This document shows positions 16,709 to 26,372 of a stretch of 64,000 nt of DNA, in pieces. The stretch lies in the NCBI RefSeq assembly GCF_017353175.1, contig NZ_JAFMYW010000007.1, positions 417,338 through 481,337 on the forward strand. The letters are read 5' to 3'. Every line of letters starts with the position of its first letter. Positions within the stretch are counted from its first letter, which is position 1. The position numbers were made by a program, and so were the translations under genes. Under the pieces are notes generated by a model. The model had not been told where the DNA came from. It ran no database searches and saw only the letters and a list, made by a program, of their open reading frames with translations. Source of the stretch: Fibrella forsythiae. Its GTDB lineage: Bacteria; Bacteroidota; Bacteroidia; Cytophagales; Spirosomataceae.

Positions 16709-19231
16709 ATGAATCATCTTTTCCTGGTCATCTTAGCCTTGCTACCCATCTGTCTGCAGGCGCAAACACCTGATTCCGTTAAAACCGCCCCCCCCGCCGA
16801 TTCGCTGGTGTTTGCAAAGCCCGACTCACTCGTCCCTGTACCAGTACCCAAAGCCCGACCAGTACTTTCCGGCAACGGCCGTATCAGCGGAAGTCTGGTC
16901 GATGGCGGTCTGAATAAGCCTGTTGAGTTTGCCACAGTAGCGCTCTATGATCCGTTGACAAACAAACCGATTGGCGGCACCACCTCTGACGAGCAAGGCA
17001 AATTCACGATCAATAACGTTGCACCAGGTACGTATCGGGTGGTGGCCAGTTTCATGGGTTATGAAACGAAGACCCTTGAAAACGTATTGATAACCAGCGG
17101 CTCCCCTCCTATTCTGCTGGGCGTTATCTCGATGCGCACCGACAGCCGAACACTGAATGAAGTGGTGGTGACGGGCGAAAAAGCCCTGATCGAAGACAAA
17201 GACGACAGGCTGGTCTACAACGCCGAAAAAGACCTGACCAACACAGGTGGAACAGCCATCGACGTGCTTAAAAAAGTCCCGCTTCTCACTATCGACCCAG
17301 ACGGAACCGTTCAGTTGAAAGGTAGTAGTAGCATTAAAGTGCTGGTGAACGGCAAACCATCGAGCATTATGGCCCGAAGCATCGGTGAAGCCTTGCAGAT
17401 GATCCCGGCTGAACTGATCAAATCGGTGGAGGTTATCACGGCTCCGTCAGCCAAATATGATTCGGAGGGAACGGCGGGCGTGATCAATATTATTACTAAA
17501 AGCCGATTGCAGGGAATGACCGGCGGCCTTACCGGAACGCTGGGTACGCGCCGGAATAACCTCGGCGGCAATTTTAATCTGAAGCGCGATAAGCTCAGTA
17601 TAACGGCCTTTGGTGGTGAAAACTGGACAAATTCATACGGAAGCTCCAGTAATGTTCGGCAAAATCTGCGCAGCGGGCAGGTCGCCAGCATTATTGCTCA
17701 ATCCAACGTATTTACCAACCAGGGGCGTTCAACGTTTGGCTCGTTTAGCCTCGATTACGACCTTGACTCGACCAACCGGATCGGTGTTGATGCCAATTTC
17801 GGCGGCGATAACCGGAATACCTTCTCCACCCGCGATACCCGACAGAGCGTAGACACCGTGAAAGCGTTTCGCCGATATACCGACAGCCAAAATCGGAACA
17901 GCAACATGGATTTGAACGTCAATTATACGAAGACGTTCAAGCGAAGCGCTGATCAGGAATACACGTTTCTGGCCCAGTATAACCAGAACGATGGCCAAAG
18001 CGGGTACGTGCTGAATCAGTTTGTCTTACCTGAAAACGGCCTGATTAACTACCGCGAACAGAACCGGAACATCAACCAACAGAACGAGCTGACCATCCAG
18101 ACCGATTACGCGCATCCGTTCTCGACGAAGAAACAGCGCCTGCTGGAAGTTGGAAGCAAGCTGATCCGGCGCGATGTAAGTAGCGATTACCATCTGGAGA
18201 ATGCCCCCGACGGGTCACTGAATTTCCGGGAAGACCCGCGCCGCGCCAATGTGTTCAATTACCAGCAATCGATCTGGTCTACCTACGCTTCATTCCGCAT
18301 GCGGACCGACAATCGCTGGGGTTTTAGCGTTGGCGGGCGGTACGAGAAAACGATGATAAACGCCGATTTCAGATCGACGAGCACTAAATTCAACGATGAC
18401 TACAACAACTTTTTGCCCAACGTAAGTGTCTCCAAACGGTTTGGAAAGGAACAGCGGGTGCGGTTAAACTACAGCCAGCGTATTCAGCGACCATCCATTG
18501 CCTTTCTGAACCCGTACGTCAATTCGGTGGATCCGAAGAACATTCAGTCGGGCAACCCGTTTCTGGACCCCGAACTGGCCCACTCGGTGGAAGCGTCATT
18601 CAGCACCTTCCTGAAAAATGGCACAACCGTTAACCTGATGGTTTTCGGGCGGCAGACGAACAATGCCATCGAGCGCATCACCACCGTCGATTCAAGCGGA
18701 ATATCGAATAGCACGTACCGAAACATTGCCCGCAATTCGACATACGGCACCAATCTGTTTGGCGCGGTGAAACCAACCAAAGGGTGGAACGTGAGTGGCT
18801 CTATTGGGGTAAACTACAACATTCTAAATAGCCCGGCTTTACAGACCAGCAACCGAAACTGGAGTTATCAGATGAATATCAACACCTCGGTGCAGTTGCC
18901 AAAGAATTACAGTGTTCAGGCCAATGGGTCGTATACCTCGCGCCGAATTCAACTGCAGGGTCAGTCATCGGGTTTTTATTATTACGGTTTCTCTGCCCGG
19001 AAAGAGATAAAACCGCAGAACATTACGGTTACGGCTACGTTCGAAAACCCATTTCGGGAATATAACATCATAAACGCGCAACAGCGTACGGCCACCTTCA
19101 TTTCCGACGGCACTAATTTCACGGTGATTCGGAACATCCGCCTGACGCTTAACTGGCGGTTCGGCAAAATGAGCGCAACGCCTAATCGGGAGAAGAAAAA
19201 GATTGCCAATGACGACAAGAAAGCGGAGTAA
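16709..19231 (+). CDS. TonB-dependent receptor, outer-membrane beta-barrel family
   Basis: A protein of 840 residues. Residues 1-19 form a signal peptide (ICLQAQ). A Pro/Val-rich linker (about 30-50) is followed by a carboxypeptidase-regulatory-like domain about 55-135 (GSLVDGGLNKPVEFATVALY, GTYRVVASFMGYETKTL), a plug about 145-260 (LNEVVVTGEKALIEDKDDRL, VLKKVPLLTIDPDG, IKVLVNGKPSSIMA, VITAPSAKYDSEGTAGVINI) and a large barrel. The pattern fits the CarboxypepD_reg/Outer_membrane_beta-barrel_3 group rather than SusC: there is no SusC signature and no SusD partner next to it. It ends in a charged Lys-rich tail rather than an aromatic residue. Divergent from the sigma gene. Ligand unknown. Confidence 0.92.
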   Translation: MNHLFLVILALLPICLQAQTPDSVKTAPPADSLVFAKPDSLVPVPVPKARPVLSGNGRISGSLVDGGLNKPVEFATVALYDPLTNKPIGGTTSDEQGKFTINNVAPGTYRVVASFMGYETKTLENVLITSGSPPILLGVISMRTDSRTLNEVVVTGEKALIEDKDDRLVYNAEKDLTNTGGTAIDVLKKVPLLTIDPDGTVQLKGSSSIKVLVNGKPSSIMARSIGEALQMIPAELIKSVEVITAPSAKYDSEGTAGVINIITKSRLQGMTGGLTGTLGTRRNNLGGNFNLKRDKLSITAFGGENWTNSYGSSSNVRQNLRSGQVASIIAQSNVFTNQGRSTFGSFSLDYDLDSTNRIGVDANFGGDNRNTFSTRDTRQSVDTVKAFRRYTDSQNRNSNMDLNVNYTKTFKRSADQEYTFLAQYNQNDGQSGYVLNQFVLPENGLINYREQNRNINQQNELTIQTDYAHPFSTKKQRLLEVGSKLIRRDVSSDYHLENAPDGSLNFREDPRRANVFNYQQSIWSTYASFRMRTDNRWGFSVGGRYEKTMINADFRSTSTKFNDDYNNFLPNVSVSKRFGKEQRVRLNYSQRIQRPSIAFLNPYVNSVDPKNIQSGNPFLDPELAHSVEASFSTFLKNGTTVNLMVFGRQTNNAIERITTVDSSGISNSTYRNIARNSTYGTNLFGAVKPTKGWNVSGSIGVNYNILNSPALQTSNRNWSYQMNINTSVQLPKNYSVQANGSYTSRRIQLQGQSSGFYYYGFSARKEIKPQNITVTATFENPFREYNIINAQQRTATFISDGTNFTVIRNIRLTLNWRFGKMSATPNREKKKIANDDKKAE

Positions 19232-19261
19232 TTGCAGGTACGTTGCCAGTTTCGTACTACT

Positions 19262-19275
19262 GAAGCTGGAGCTTC
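19262..19275. repeat. Short palindrome GAAGCTGGAGCTTC
   Basis: A six-base-arm palindrome extended by CGG on one side. It sits in the convergent gap between the receptor gene and the minus-strand SDR gene. The same core occurs twice at 33284-33342, again between genes. It looks like a dispersed REP-type palindrome. Confidence 0.6.
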
Positions 19276-19318
19276 GGCATTACACATCATCAACGTACCT
19301 GGAACTTTGTGGTAGCGC

Positions 19319-20137
19319 CTACTCAGCCAGACCGTAACCCTGTTGAATCATGGTAAAAAATTCCTCGTTGGTTAGCGCTTTCCATTGGTCATACAGTCGC
19401 TGTGCATCCAGACCGGCAACGTACCTGAGTTTATCCGTTCCATCAGTAGCAGCCCCGTAGATCACCTCGGCAATCTGCTCCCCGGTCGAGTAGTTGCCAC
19501 CTCGCCGGGCAAACGCGGCAAATACCTTCTGCAGGCTTTCGTCGTATACGCTGGCACCATCCGTTGTCTGTTTCAGCGAACGGGTTGCAAAATCGGTCAC
19601 TACCCCGCCGGGTGCTACCACCTTCACCCGGATATTGAATGGGCTGAGTTCGTAGTTCAGTGACTCTGAGAGGCCATCCAGCCCAAACTTTGTGGCGTGG
19701 TAAATGGCGTTGAACGGCAGGCCAACCAATCCGCCAATTGAGGTGACATTTATAATTGTGCCGCCCCCTGCTTCCCGGAAGTGTGGCGTCAGTGCTTTAA
19801 TCATGCGCATGGCCCCAAACAGGTTTGTCTGAAATTGCTCCATAATCTTTTCTTCCGAAGCTGTCTCCAACGGACCAACCAGTCCGTAGCCTGCATTATT
19901 GAGCAGAACATCGATCTGTGAGAAATCCTGTAGTACCTGCTTTATCGCTTGCTCAATACTGGAAGGCCGAGTCACATCCAGCGCGTATAGTCTGACGCCC
20001 GGATATTGTGTCAACTCTGTTTCCTTTTCCGGATGGCGCATGGTTGCGGCAACCTGCCAACCTCGCCGGGCAAACACGATGGCGGCCGCTTTACCGATTC
20101 CGGACGATGCCCCGGTGATGATTATACCCTTACTCAT
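19319..20137 (-). CDS. Short-chain dehydrogenase/reductase (SDR)
   Basis: A protein of 272 residues from the ATG at 20137 (MSKGIIITGASSGIG); the longer frame adds nothing conserved. Classical SDR features: cofactor motif TGASSGIG (about 8-15), LLNNAGYGL, the catalytic serine in NVTSIGG, and YHATK supplying Tyr-x3-Lys. Length and motifs fit NAD(P)-dependent classical SDRs. It is a single gene between two unrelated loci, facing away from the SusC/SusD pair. Substrate unknown; I considered and do not support fructuronate reductase. Confidence 0.92.
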   Translation of the reverse strand: MSKGIIITGASSGIGKAAAIVFARRGWQVAATMRHPEKETELTQYPGVRLYALDVTRPSSIEQAIKQVLQDFSQIDVLLNNAGYGLVGPLETASEEKIMEQFQTNLFGAMRMIKALTPHFREAGGGTIINVTSIGGLVGLPFNAIYHATKFGLDGLSESLNYELSPFNIRVKVVAPGGVVTDFATRSLKQTTDGASVYDESLQKVFAAFARRGGNYSTGEQIAEVIYGAATDGTDKLRYVAGLDAQRLYDQWKALTNEEFFTMIQQGYGLAE

Positions 20138-20454
20138 AGCTTCCCTTTGTTCAATTCGTTCGCACGTAAACCAGCGAAACGCCTGATCGGTTTGCGTATA
20201 CCGCCTTAAAGGGGGCATTATCGATAAATACGGATACCCAAACCATAGTATAAAAGTATTTTATCGAACCGGGAATTTACGAAAACGGTGTAGTAGGTCA
20301 TTCAACCCGTAAAATCTAGCATTGGCTAGGGATTACCCTACATCAGGACAAGTAGATTCTGGCAAAAGGTAAACTTTTGCCACGAATAGTGAAGTATTCA
20401 CCAGCATAAGTTCATTTAGTTAAACTCTATGTTTAAATAATACCCTTCCAATCT
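20138..20454. other. Divergent intergenic region upstream of SusC/SusD
   Basis: No gene seen in 317 bases between the SDR gene (minus strand) and susC (plus strand). The only clear structure is the inverted repeat at 20360-20382. The sequence is AT-rich near the susC start. No convincing TAnnTTTG box found. Confidence 0.5.
20360..20382. promoter_or_regulatory. Perfect 9-bp inverted repeat, candidate operator
   Basis: Arms TGGCAAAAG and CTTTTGCCA are separated by five bases. It is 73 bases before the susC ATG, where a dimeric repressor or activator could bind; the LacI-type genes at 25362 and 26373 are candidates. As RNA it would be only a modest hairpin without a U-run. Function is inference. 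Confidence 0.4.
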
Positions 20455-23400
20455 ATGATCCCTTACTACCTCAATGCGCCGCAGTATCGGCGGAAACTCG
20501 CAGTAGCCTTTTTCTGGCTATGCTGTCTGTGTACGGCTTCGGCCTTTGCGCAGGAACGCACGATCACTGGCCGCGTCAGCGACGAGCAGATTGCGTTACC
20601 CGGCGTAACCGTAACCGTTAAAGGAAGCACGCGTGGTACCACAACTGATGCAGAAGGCAACTATCGCATTAGCGTACCAAACGACAGAGCTGTTCTGGTG
20701 TTTTCATCGGTAGGTTTTACCTCACAAGAGCAAACTGTTGGTAATCGCTCTAGCATTAACGTAACGCTGGCCAATGACGAGCGTGCGCTGAACGAAGTGG
20801 TGGTGGTTGGTTACGGTAGCCTGAGAAAGAGCCAGACAACAGGCGCTATCTCATCGGTTACCCCTAAACAAATCACCGAGCAACCGATCACCAACATTGG
20901 TCAGGCCATGCAGGGCCGGGTAGCAGGTGTCGATGTTGCACAGTCGGGTAGCCGCCCAGGTTCCGTACCAACGATCCGTATTCGTGGTCGCCGTTCGTTC
21001 AACGCGGGTAATGATCCCCTTTATGTAGTAGATGGAATCCCGCTGTCGGCCGGTTATGAAGATATCAACCCGAATGATGTTGGCTCAATGGAAATCCTGA
21101 AAGACGCCACTGCCACCGCTATTTATGGTGCGCGGGGTGCCAACGGCGTTGTACTGGTTACAACCAAACGGGGGCTTGCCAACAACAAAACGACGATCAG
21201 TTACGACAACTACGCGGGTGTTACTACCGCCCTTGACAAAATTAATTTGTTTACTGGTGCGGAGTTTGCCGAATATGTACGCGAAGCTTATCGGACTACG
21301 AATAACTACAAAGATGCGAACGGTAATCCTGTACCAACGGGTGTAGCAGATGCCTACGCCGACTCGAAAGTGGCCGTACTTGGTGGTGACCCGAACGTAG
21401 CAGCCGGGCTTGCCGCTAACCGGAACACAGATTGGCAGTCATTAATCCTGAAACAAGGTTTCCAGCAGAACCACTCACTGGGTATTCAGGGTGGAAACGA
21501 CAAAACGCAGTTCTACATTTCGGCTGGTTATTTCAAAGATCAGGGCATCATGCCTGGCCTGGACTTTACCCGTTATTCGCTGCGGGCAAACGTTGATCAC
21601 CAGATCAATAAAGTGCTGCGTGTTGGTCTGTCAACGTATTTGATGTACAGCCTCCGCAATGGTGAAGGCCTGAACCCGTACAACTTTACCCTTCAGCAAA
21701 ACCCACTCGGACGGCCATACGACGACAACGGAAACCTGATTTTCTCGCCAACCAACGACGCCCTGTTGACTAACCCACTGGCCGAAGTAGTGCCCGGTGC
21801 ACAGATTGAAGAGCGGAAGAAATACCGGATATTCAACAGCATCTACGCTGAAGTAAACATCCTGGATGGTCTAAAATACCGGGTCAACTTTGGTCCTGAT
21901 TTCACGATAAACCGCTATGGCCGCTTCATTGGCGCCCAAACCAACGCCCGTAAAGGAGGTGACCCACAGGCACAAACAGCCAGCGCATTTGGCTTCAACT
22001 ACACGCTGGAAAACGTAGTTACGTATAACAAAAAAGTTGGCGATCATAACTTCGGTATCACAGGTCTGTGGTCTGTTCAGCGCGATAACTTCGAGCAGAA
22101 TAACATCTCCGTACAGGGTGTTCCGGCCGAATCGCAGCAGTTCTACAATGAAGGCAACGCCAGTTCAGTACTGGGTGTAGGCAGTAACCTGGTGCAGTGG
22201 ACGATCAACTCGTACATGGGTCGTATCAACTACGACTACAAAGACAAATATTTGCTGACGGCCACGATTCGTCGGGATGGTTCAAGCCGGTTCGGGGTAA
22301 ACACCAAGTATGGTAATTTCCCGGGCATTGCGTTGGGCTGGAACATCAGCAATGAGGATTTCATGAAAGGGTCTACCTGGGTTGACCTCCTGAAACTGCG
22401 GGCTAGCCGTGGCTCGGTAGGGAACCAGGGGGTAGCGCCATACCAAACGCAGGGATTACTTGATCGTACGGTGTACGCCTGGGGAAATAACCCGGCTTAC
22501 GGCTACCGCCCAAACACAATCGGCAACCCTGATTTGAAATGGGAAACGTCGACAACCACAAACATAGGGCTTGATTTCAGCCTCTGGCGTGGCCGGGTAA
22601 CGGGTGCTATCGAAGCATACCTGACCAACACAACCGACCTGCTGCTGTCCGACCTGCTGCCAACATCGGTTGGCTTCAACGCAGTAACCCGCAACATCGG
22701 TGAAACGCGTAATAAAGGTATCGAGGTTAGCGTCTCGACAGTAAACATGAACAAAGGAGGCTTCAAATGGACGTCTGACTTCGTTTTCTCGAAGAACACT
22801 GAAGCCATCGTCTCCCTCTTCAACGGACCGGTTGACGACGTAGGGAACAAACGCTTTATCGGCTACCCACTGACGGAGTTCTTCGATTACAAGAAAGCAG
22901 GTATCTGGCAGACCAACGAAGCCGATGCAGCCAAATCGTACCAGAGCGCCGTTGGCCAGATCAAAGTGCAGGATACTAACGGTGATGGCAAAATCACGGC
23001 CGACGACCGGGTGTTCCTGGGTTCTGATATTCCAACCTGGAGCGGTGGTGTTACCAACCGGTTCGCCTATAAAGGATTTGACCTGAACTTCTTTATTTAT
23101 GCCCGTATTGGTCAGACTATCCTGAGCGGTTTCCACCGGGATAACAACCAGTTGGCCGGTCGTTATCAGCAGATCAAGGTTGATTACTGGACACCGAACA
23201 ACCCAACTAACGAATTCCCACGGCCAAACTCGAGCCAGGAATTCCCGGTTTACAACTCAGCAATCATCTATTTCGACGGTTCATTTGTTAAAGTGCGGAA
23301 CATCAACTTTGGTTATACGTTCCCAACCAGCATCACGTCGAAAATCCACGTTCAATCACTGCGTCTGTTCAGCAGCATTCAGCAGCCATTCATCTTCTCG

Positions 23401-23514
23401 TCATACCGCTCGAAATACAACGGTGTTGACCCCGAAACAAGCGACGGAACGGTTAGCAACGGTGTTACGCCAGCTACCCGGGTAGTGACCTTTGGTTTAA
23501 ACGTCAAATTCTAA
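20455..23514 (+). CDS. SusC/RagA TonB-linked outer-membrane transporter
   Basis: A protein of 1019 residues with a signal peptide ending near SAFAQ (about residue 33). The carboxypeptidase-regulatory-like domain (about 38-110: GVTVTVKGSTRGTTTDAEG) comes first with no STN domain, so this transporter is not wired to an ECF/FecR pair. SusC signature NEVVVVGYGSLRKSQTTGAI, plug with YVVDGIPLS and ATAIYGARGANGVVLVTTKR, and a barrel ending in FGLNVKF follow. It is paired with susD 51 bases downstream and two LacI-type regulators after that. The adjacent uronate genes suggest, but do not prove, a uronate-containing ligand. Confidence 0.96.
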   Translation: MIPYYLNAPQYRRKLAVAFFWLCCLCTASAFAQERTITGRVSDEQIALPGVTVTVKGSTRGTTTDAEGNYRISVPNDRAVLVFSSVGFTSQEQTVGNRSSINVTLANDERALNEVVVVGYGSLRKSQTTGAISSVTPKQITEQPITNIGQAMQGRVAGVDVAQSGSRPGSVPTIRIRGRRSFNAGNDPLYVVDGIPLSAGYEDINPNDVGSMEILKDATATAIYGARGANGVVLVTTKRGLANNKTTISYDNYAGVTTALDKINLFTGAEFAEYVREAYRTTNNYKDANGNPVPTGVADAYADSKVAVLGGDPNVAAGLAANRNTDWQSLILKQGFQQNHSLGIQGGNDKTQFYISAGYFKDQGIMPGLDFTRYSLRANVDHQINKVLRVGLSTYLMYSLRNGEGLNPYNFTLQQNPLGRPYDDNGNLIFSPTNDALLTNPLAEVVPGAQIEERKKYRIFNSIYAEVNILDGLKYRVNFGPDFTINRYGRFIGAQTNARKGGDPQAQTASAFGFNYTLENVVTYNKKVGDHNFGITGLWSVQRDNFEQNNISVQGVPAESQQFYNEGNASSVLGVGSNLVQWTINSYMGRINYDYKDKYLLTATIRRDGSSRFGVNTKYGNFPGIALGWNISNEDFMKGSTWVDLLKLRASRGSVGNQGVAPYQTQGLLDRTVYAWGNNPAYGYRPNTIGNPDLKWETSTTTNIGLDFSLWRGRVTGAIEAYLTNTTDLLLSDLLPTSVGFNAVTRNIGETRNKGIEVSVSTVNMNKGGFKWTSDFVFSKNTEAIVSLFNGPVDDVGNKRFIGYPLTEFFDYKKAGIWQTNEADAAKSYQSAVGQIKVQDTNGDGKITADDRVFLGSDIPTWSGGVTNRFAYKGFDLNFFIYARIGQTILSGFHRDNNQLAGRYQQIKVDYWTPNNPTNEFPRPNSSQEFPVYNSAIIYFDGSFVKVRNINFGYTFPTSITSKIHVQSLRLFSSIQQPFIFSSYRSKYNGVDPETSDGTVSNGVTPATRVVTFGLNVKF

Positions 23515-23565
23515 GCAAATCTGTTTTGCCTGATGTGTGTACAGCCATCTAACGATTAAAAAAAC

Positions 23566-25266
23566 ATGAAATCAAAATTTGCACATAAATCAATCCGTGT
23601 TCTTGCCCTTGCCGCCCTTATGCTCAGCGGTCAGGCCTGCAAGGATATCCTGGACGAAAAAGTAGTTTCTGCAATTGGTAACGATTACATCAATACGCCT
23701 AAGGGCTTTGAAGATGCCAGCAAAGCCGCCTATTCGTCGCTGAGAAACTTCTACGCATCTGAGCGTGGCCTGACCATGACCGAGTATGGCACGGATATCT
23801 ACACGACCGGAGCAGATGGCAGTTATAAAGGGTTTCACTTTTACGACACCCAGATGAATAGCTTCGTTGACATCCTTCAGCAAGTTTGGGAGGAGTTATA
23901 CAAGGGTATCAACACCTGCAACGCTGTAATCGGACGGGCTCCGGCTGCTACCGTTTCAGATGCCACTAAAAAACTGCGTGTCGCGGAGATGAAATTCCTC
24001 CGGGCTCACTACTACTTTATTCTGGTTCAGCAATTTGGCGGTGTTGACCTGCGCCTTACAGAAACGCTCGGGCCCACAAAAGTCACCAAACGCGCCTCAG
24101 AAGCTGATGTGTATAAGACCATCATCTCAGACCTGGAATCAGCTATCCCGGATCTGGACACGAAGATCAGATCATCTGACTACGGTCGGGCTACCAAGGG
24201 CGCTGCCGAGCATTTGCTGGCGCGTGTGTACTTAACCAAGGCAACCTCATCGGCCAAAGCAGCTGATGATTATGCAAAAGCAGCGACCAACGCGCAGAGT
24301 GTTATTGCCAACTACGGCTTCAAACTGTTGCCCGATTTTGCCAGCGTATTCTCGCAAGGGGCGGGTGAAATCAATGACGAAGTCATTTTTGCCGTTCAGT
24401 ACACGTCAGACCCATTGACGAACATGAACACGGCCAATACCAACAACGGGGATGGTAACAAGCTCCACCTGTATTTTGGTATGCAGTATGACGTACAGCC
24501 CGGCATGAAGCGCGACATCGCCAACGACCGCCCCTTCAAACGGCTGCGCCCAACAACGTACCTGCTCGAAACGGTCTTCAAAGACCGGGTAAACGACTCG
24601 CGCTATAAAAAGACGTTCAAGGATACCTGGCTGAGCAACAACCCAGGCACCAACCTGAACACGTCGTTTGATAACAGCAAGTCTAAAATGACCCTGAAAG
24701 CCGGCGATACGGCTATCTATATTCCAGGTGTTGAATGGACGGTAGCACAGCGGGCCGCAAAACCGTATCAGGTGCTTGTCCCTAGCGCCTACTCTGCGGC
24801 ATTGTTTCCAACGCTCCAGAAATTCCTCGACCCGCTTCGGCCCGATCTGACCTACGAACAGGGTAGCCGCGACTACCTGGCGTTCCGGTTGGCTGAGACG
24901 TACCTGATTCTGGCCGAAGCCCAGTTCAAACAGGGAAAAACAACCGAAGCGGTAGCCGCCATCAACGCGGTTCGTCGCCGGGCAGCTTATTCAGGCAAAG
25001 AGACAGCTATGGAAATTACGGCGGCTCAATTGGACATGGAAATGATCATGCAGGAACGCGCCCGCGAACTGGCTGGCGAACAAATGCGCTGGATGGATCT
25101 GAAGCGCTGGGGTAATCTGGTAGAGCGGGTTAAACTGTATAACCCAGATGGTGCTGCCAACGTGAAAGACATTCATAACCTACGCCCGATTCCACAAACC
25201 CAGATCGACCGGACCGAAAAAGCCGCTGATGGGTCACCTGGCTTCCCGCAGAATCCCGGGTTTTAA
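23566..25266 (+). CDS. SusD/RagB family nutrient-binding outer-membrane lipoprotein
   Basis: A protein of 566 residues with a lipoprotein signal (LSGQAC, Cys25). SusD features: KFLRAHYYFILVQQFGGVDL, a central helical TPR-like part (HLLARVYLTKA), and the C-terminal FRLAETYLILAEAQFKQGKT, INAVRRRAAY and QERARELAGEQMRWMDLKRW. Surface-exposed partner of the SusC just upstream. Family secure, ligand not readable. Confidence 0.95.
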   Translation: MKSKFAHKSIRVLALAALMLSGQACKDILDEKVVSAIGNDYINTPKGFEDASKAAYSSLRNFYASERGLTMTEYGTDIYTTGADGSYKGFHFYDTQMNSFVDILQQVWEELYKGINTCNAVIGRAPAATVSDATKKLRVAEMKFLRAHYYFILVQQFGGVDLRLTETLGPTKVTKRASEADVYKTIISDLESAIPDLDTKIRSSDYGRATKGAAEHLLARVYLTKATSSAKAADDYAKAATNAQSVIANYGFKLLPDFASVFSQGAGEINDEVIFAVQYTSDPLTNMNTANTNNGDGNKLHLYFGMQYDVQPGMKRDIANDRPFKRLRPTTYLLETVFKDRVNDSRYKKTFKDTWLSNNPGTNLNTSFDNSKSKMTLKAGDTAIYIPGVEWTVAQRAAKPYQVLVPSAYSAALFPTLQKFLDPLRPDLTYEQGSRDYLAFRLAETYLILAEAQFKQGKTTEAVAAINAVRRRAAYSGKETAMEITAAQLDMEMIMQERARELAGEQMRWMDLKRWGNLVERVKLYNPDGAANVKDIHNLRPIPQTQIDRTEKAADGSPGFPQNPGF

Positions 25267-25290
25267 TTAGTACCATTTCGCAGGCTTGCC

Positions 25291-25338
25291 GGAGGTGGTC
25301 AGACGGTGTCGCGTATGTGACATAGGCTGGCCACCTCC
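25291..25338 (+). terminator. Stem-loop after susD
   Basis: Arms 25291-25302 (GGAGGTGGTCAG) and 25327-25338 (CTGGCCACCTCC) pair over 12 bases with one G-T. It lies between susD and the first LacI-type gene. There is no U-run, so it may be a weak terminator or an mRNA-protecting hairpin. Confidence 0.4.
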
Positions 25339-25361
25339 ACTAGTATCAGGCCAATTCAGTT

Positions 25362-26360
25362 ATGAAAAAACTCGTCACACTGAAAGAATTGTCGCTGGAA
25401 TTGGGGGTCTCGGTCTCAACCGTGTCAAAAGCACTGAATAATGACCCGACGATCGGGCATTACACGCGCGAACGGGTTGAACATCTTGCCAGGGCTCGCC
25501 ACTACATTCCTAATCAGGTTGCCCGTAATTTTCAGCGGCGGCGAAGCCTGACCATCGGTCTGATTGTTCCCAATGTGCTGGATCAGTTTTTTGTGCAGGC
25601 CATCAATGGGGTTGACGAAGTAGCGACCGCCAAGCAGTATAGCGTGCTGGTGAGCCAAACCCTCGATGTTGAGTCCCGTTCAAACGCTATTCTGGACCTG
25701 ATGCGACTCGACGGCGTGGATGGCCTGATTGCCACTATTACGCCCAACACAACCAACCTTACCCCCTATCGCCAACTGGAAGCAGCGGGCATTCCGGTTG
25801 TTTATATCGCCCGAAGTCTGAACGATCCGGCCTGTGCTCAGGTAACGTTGTTAAATACAGATTCGGCCCGGATAGCCACGAATTTCCTGCTCGATCGGGG
25901 GCATCAGCAGTTAGCTTACATAAATGGACCAACCAACGTTAATGCCAGTCAGCAGCGTCGAACAGGCTTTGAACAGGCATTGCAGGATCGGCACCGTTTG
26001 GCAGATGGGACCATATACCAACCAAATAGTCTAACAGCAGCGGATACCGATGCCATCATGGCAAAAGCGATGGCCCGAGCTGACTACCCAACCGGAATAC
26101 TGGCTTTCAAAACCTACATGGCAATTGACGCTATTACCTACCTGAAACGAACGTACCCGGAGCGATTAGACCAGATAGAGTTTGTTGGCTTCGGCAACCT
26201 ACCCTTGCTCAAACACCTGTCTCATAAACCTGCGGCCTCGATTGAAGAAAACCCTGGCCTGATGGGTCAGGAAGCAATGCGATTGCTGATGCAATTGATA
26301 AGTGACAAGCCAGCAGAGTCGACACATATTGAAGTACCCGGTGAATTAGTGGTTCACTAG
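25362..26360 (+). CDS. LacI family transcriptional regulator
   Basis: A protein of 332 residues. An N-terminal LacI helix-turn-helix and hinge (TLKELSLELGVSVSTVSKAL, then ARARHYIPNQVARNFQRRRS) is followed by a periplasmic-binding-protein-like effector domain (GLIVPNVLDQFFVQAINGVD, ILDLMRLDGVDGLIATIT, FVGFGNLPLLKHLSHKPAAS). It probably binds a sugar or sugar acid and controls susCD and/or the uronate genes. It lies 95 bases after susD on the same strand, and its stop is 12 bases from that of a second, clearly related LacI-type gene on the other strand. Confidence 0.93.
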   Translation: MKKLVTLKELSLELGVSVSTVSKALNNDPTIGHYTRERVEHLARARHYIPNQVARNFQRRRSLTIGLIVPNVLDQFFVQAINGVDEVATAKQYSVLVSQTLDVESRSNAILDLMRLDGVDGLIATITPNTTNLTPYRQLEAAGIPVVYIARSLNDPACAQVTLLNTDSARIATNFLLDRGHQQLAYINGPTNVNASQQRRTGFEQALQDRHRLADGTIYQPNSLTAADTDAIMAKAMARADYPTGILAFKTYMAIDAITYLKRTYPERLDQIEFVGFGNLPLLKHLSHKPAASIEENPGLMGQEAMRLLMQLISDKPAESTHIEVPGELVVH

Positions 26361-26372
26361 CAGCGCAGTATC

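Noticed and set aside
19319..20137. SDR as the missing fructuronate reductase
   Set aside because: It is on the other strand, outside the uronate operon, and has only general SDR motifs; nothing specific supports it.
22456..23136. Minus-strand open frame of 226 codons inside susC
   Set aside because: Shadow of a well-supported SusC gene.
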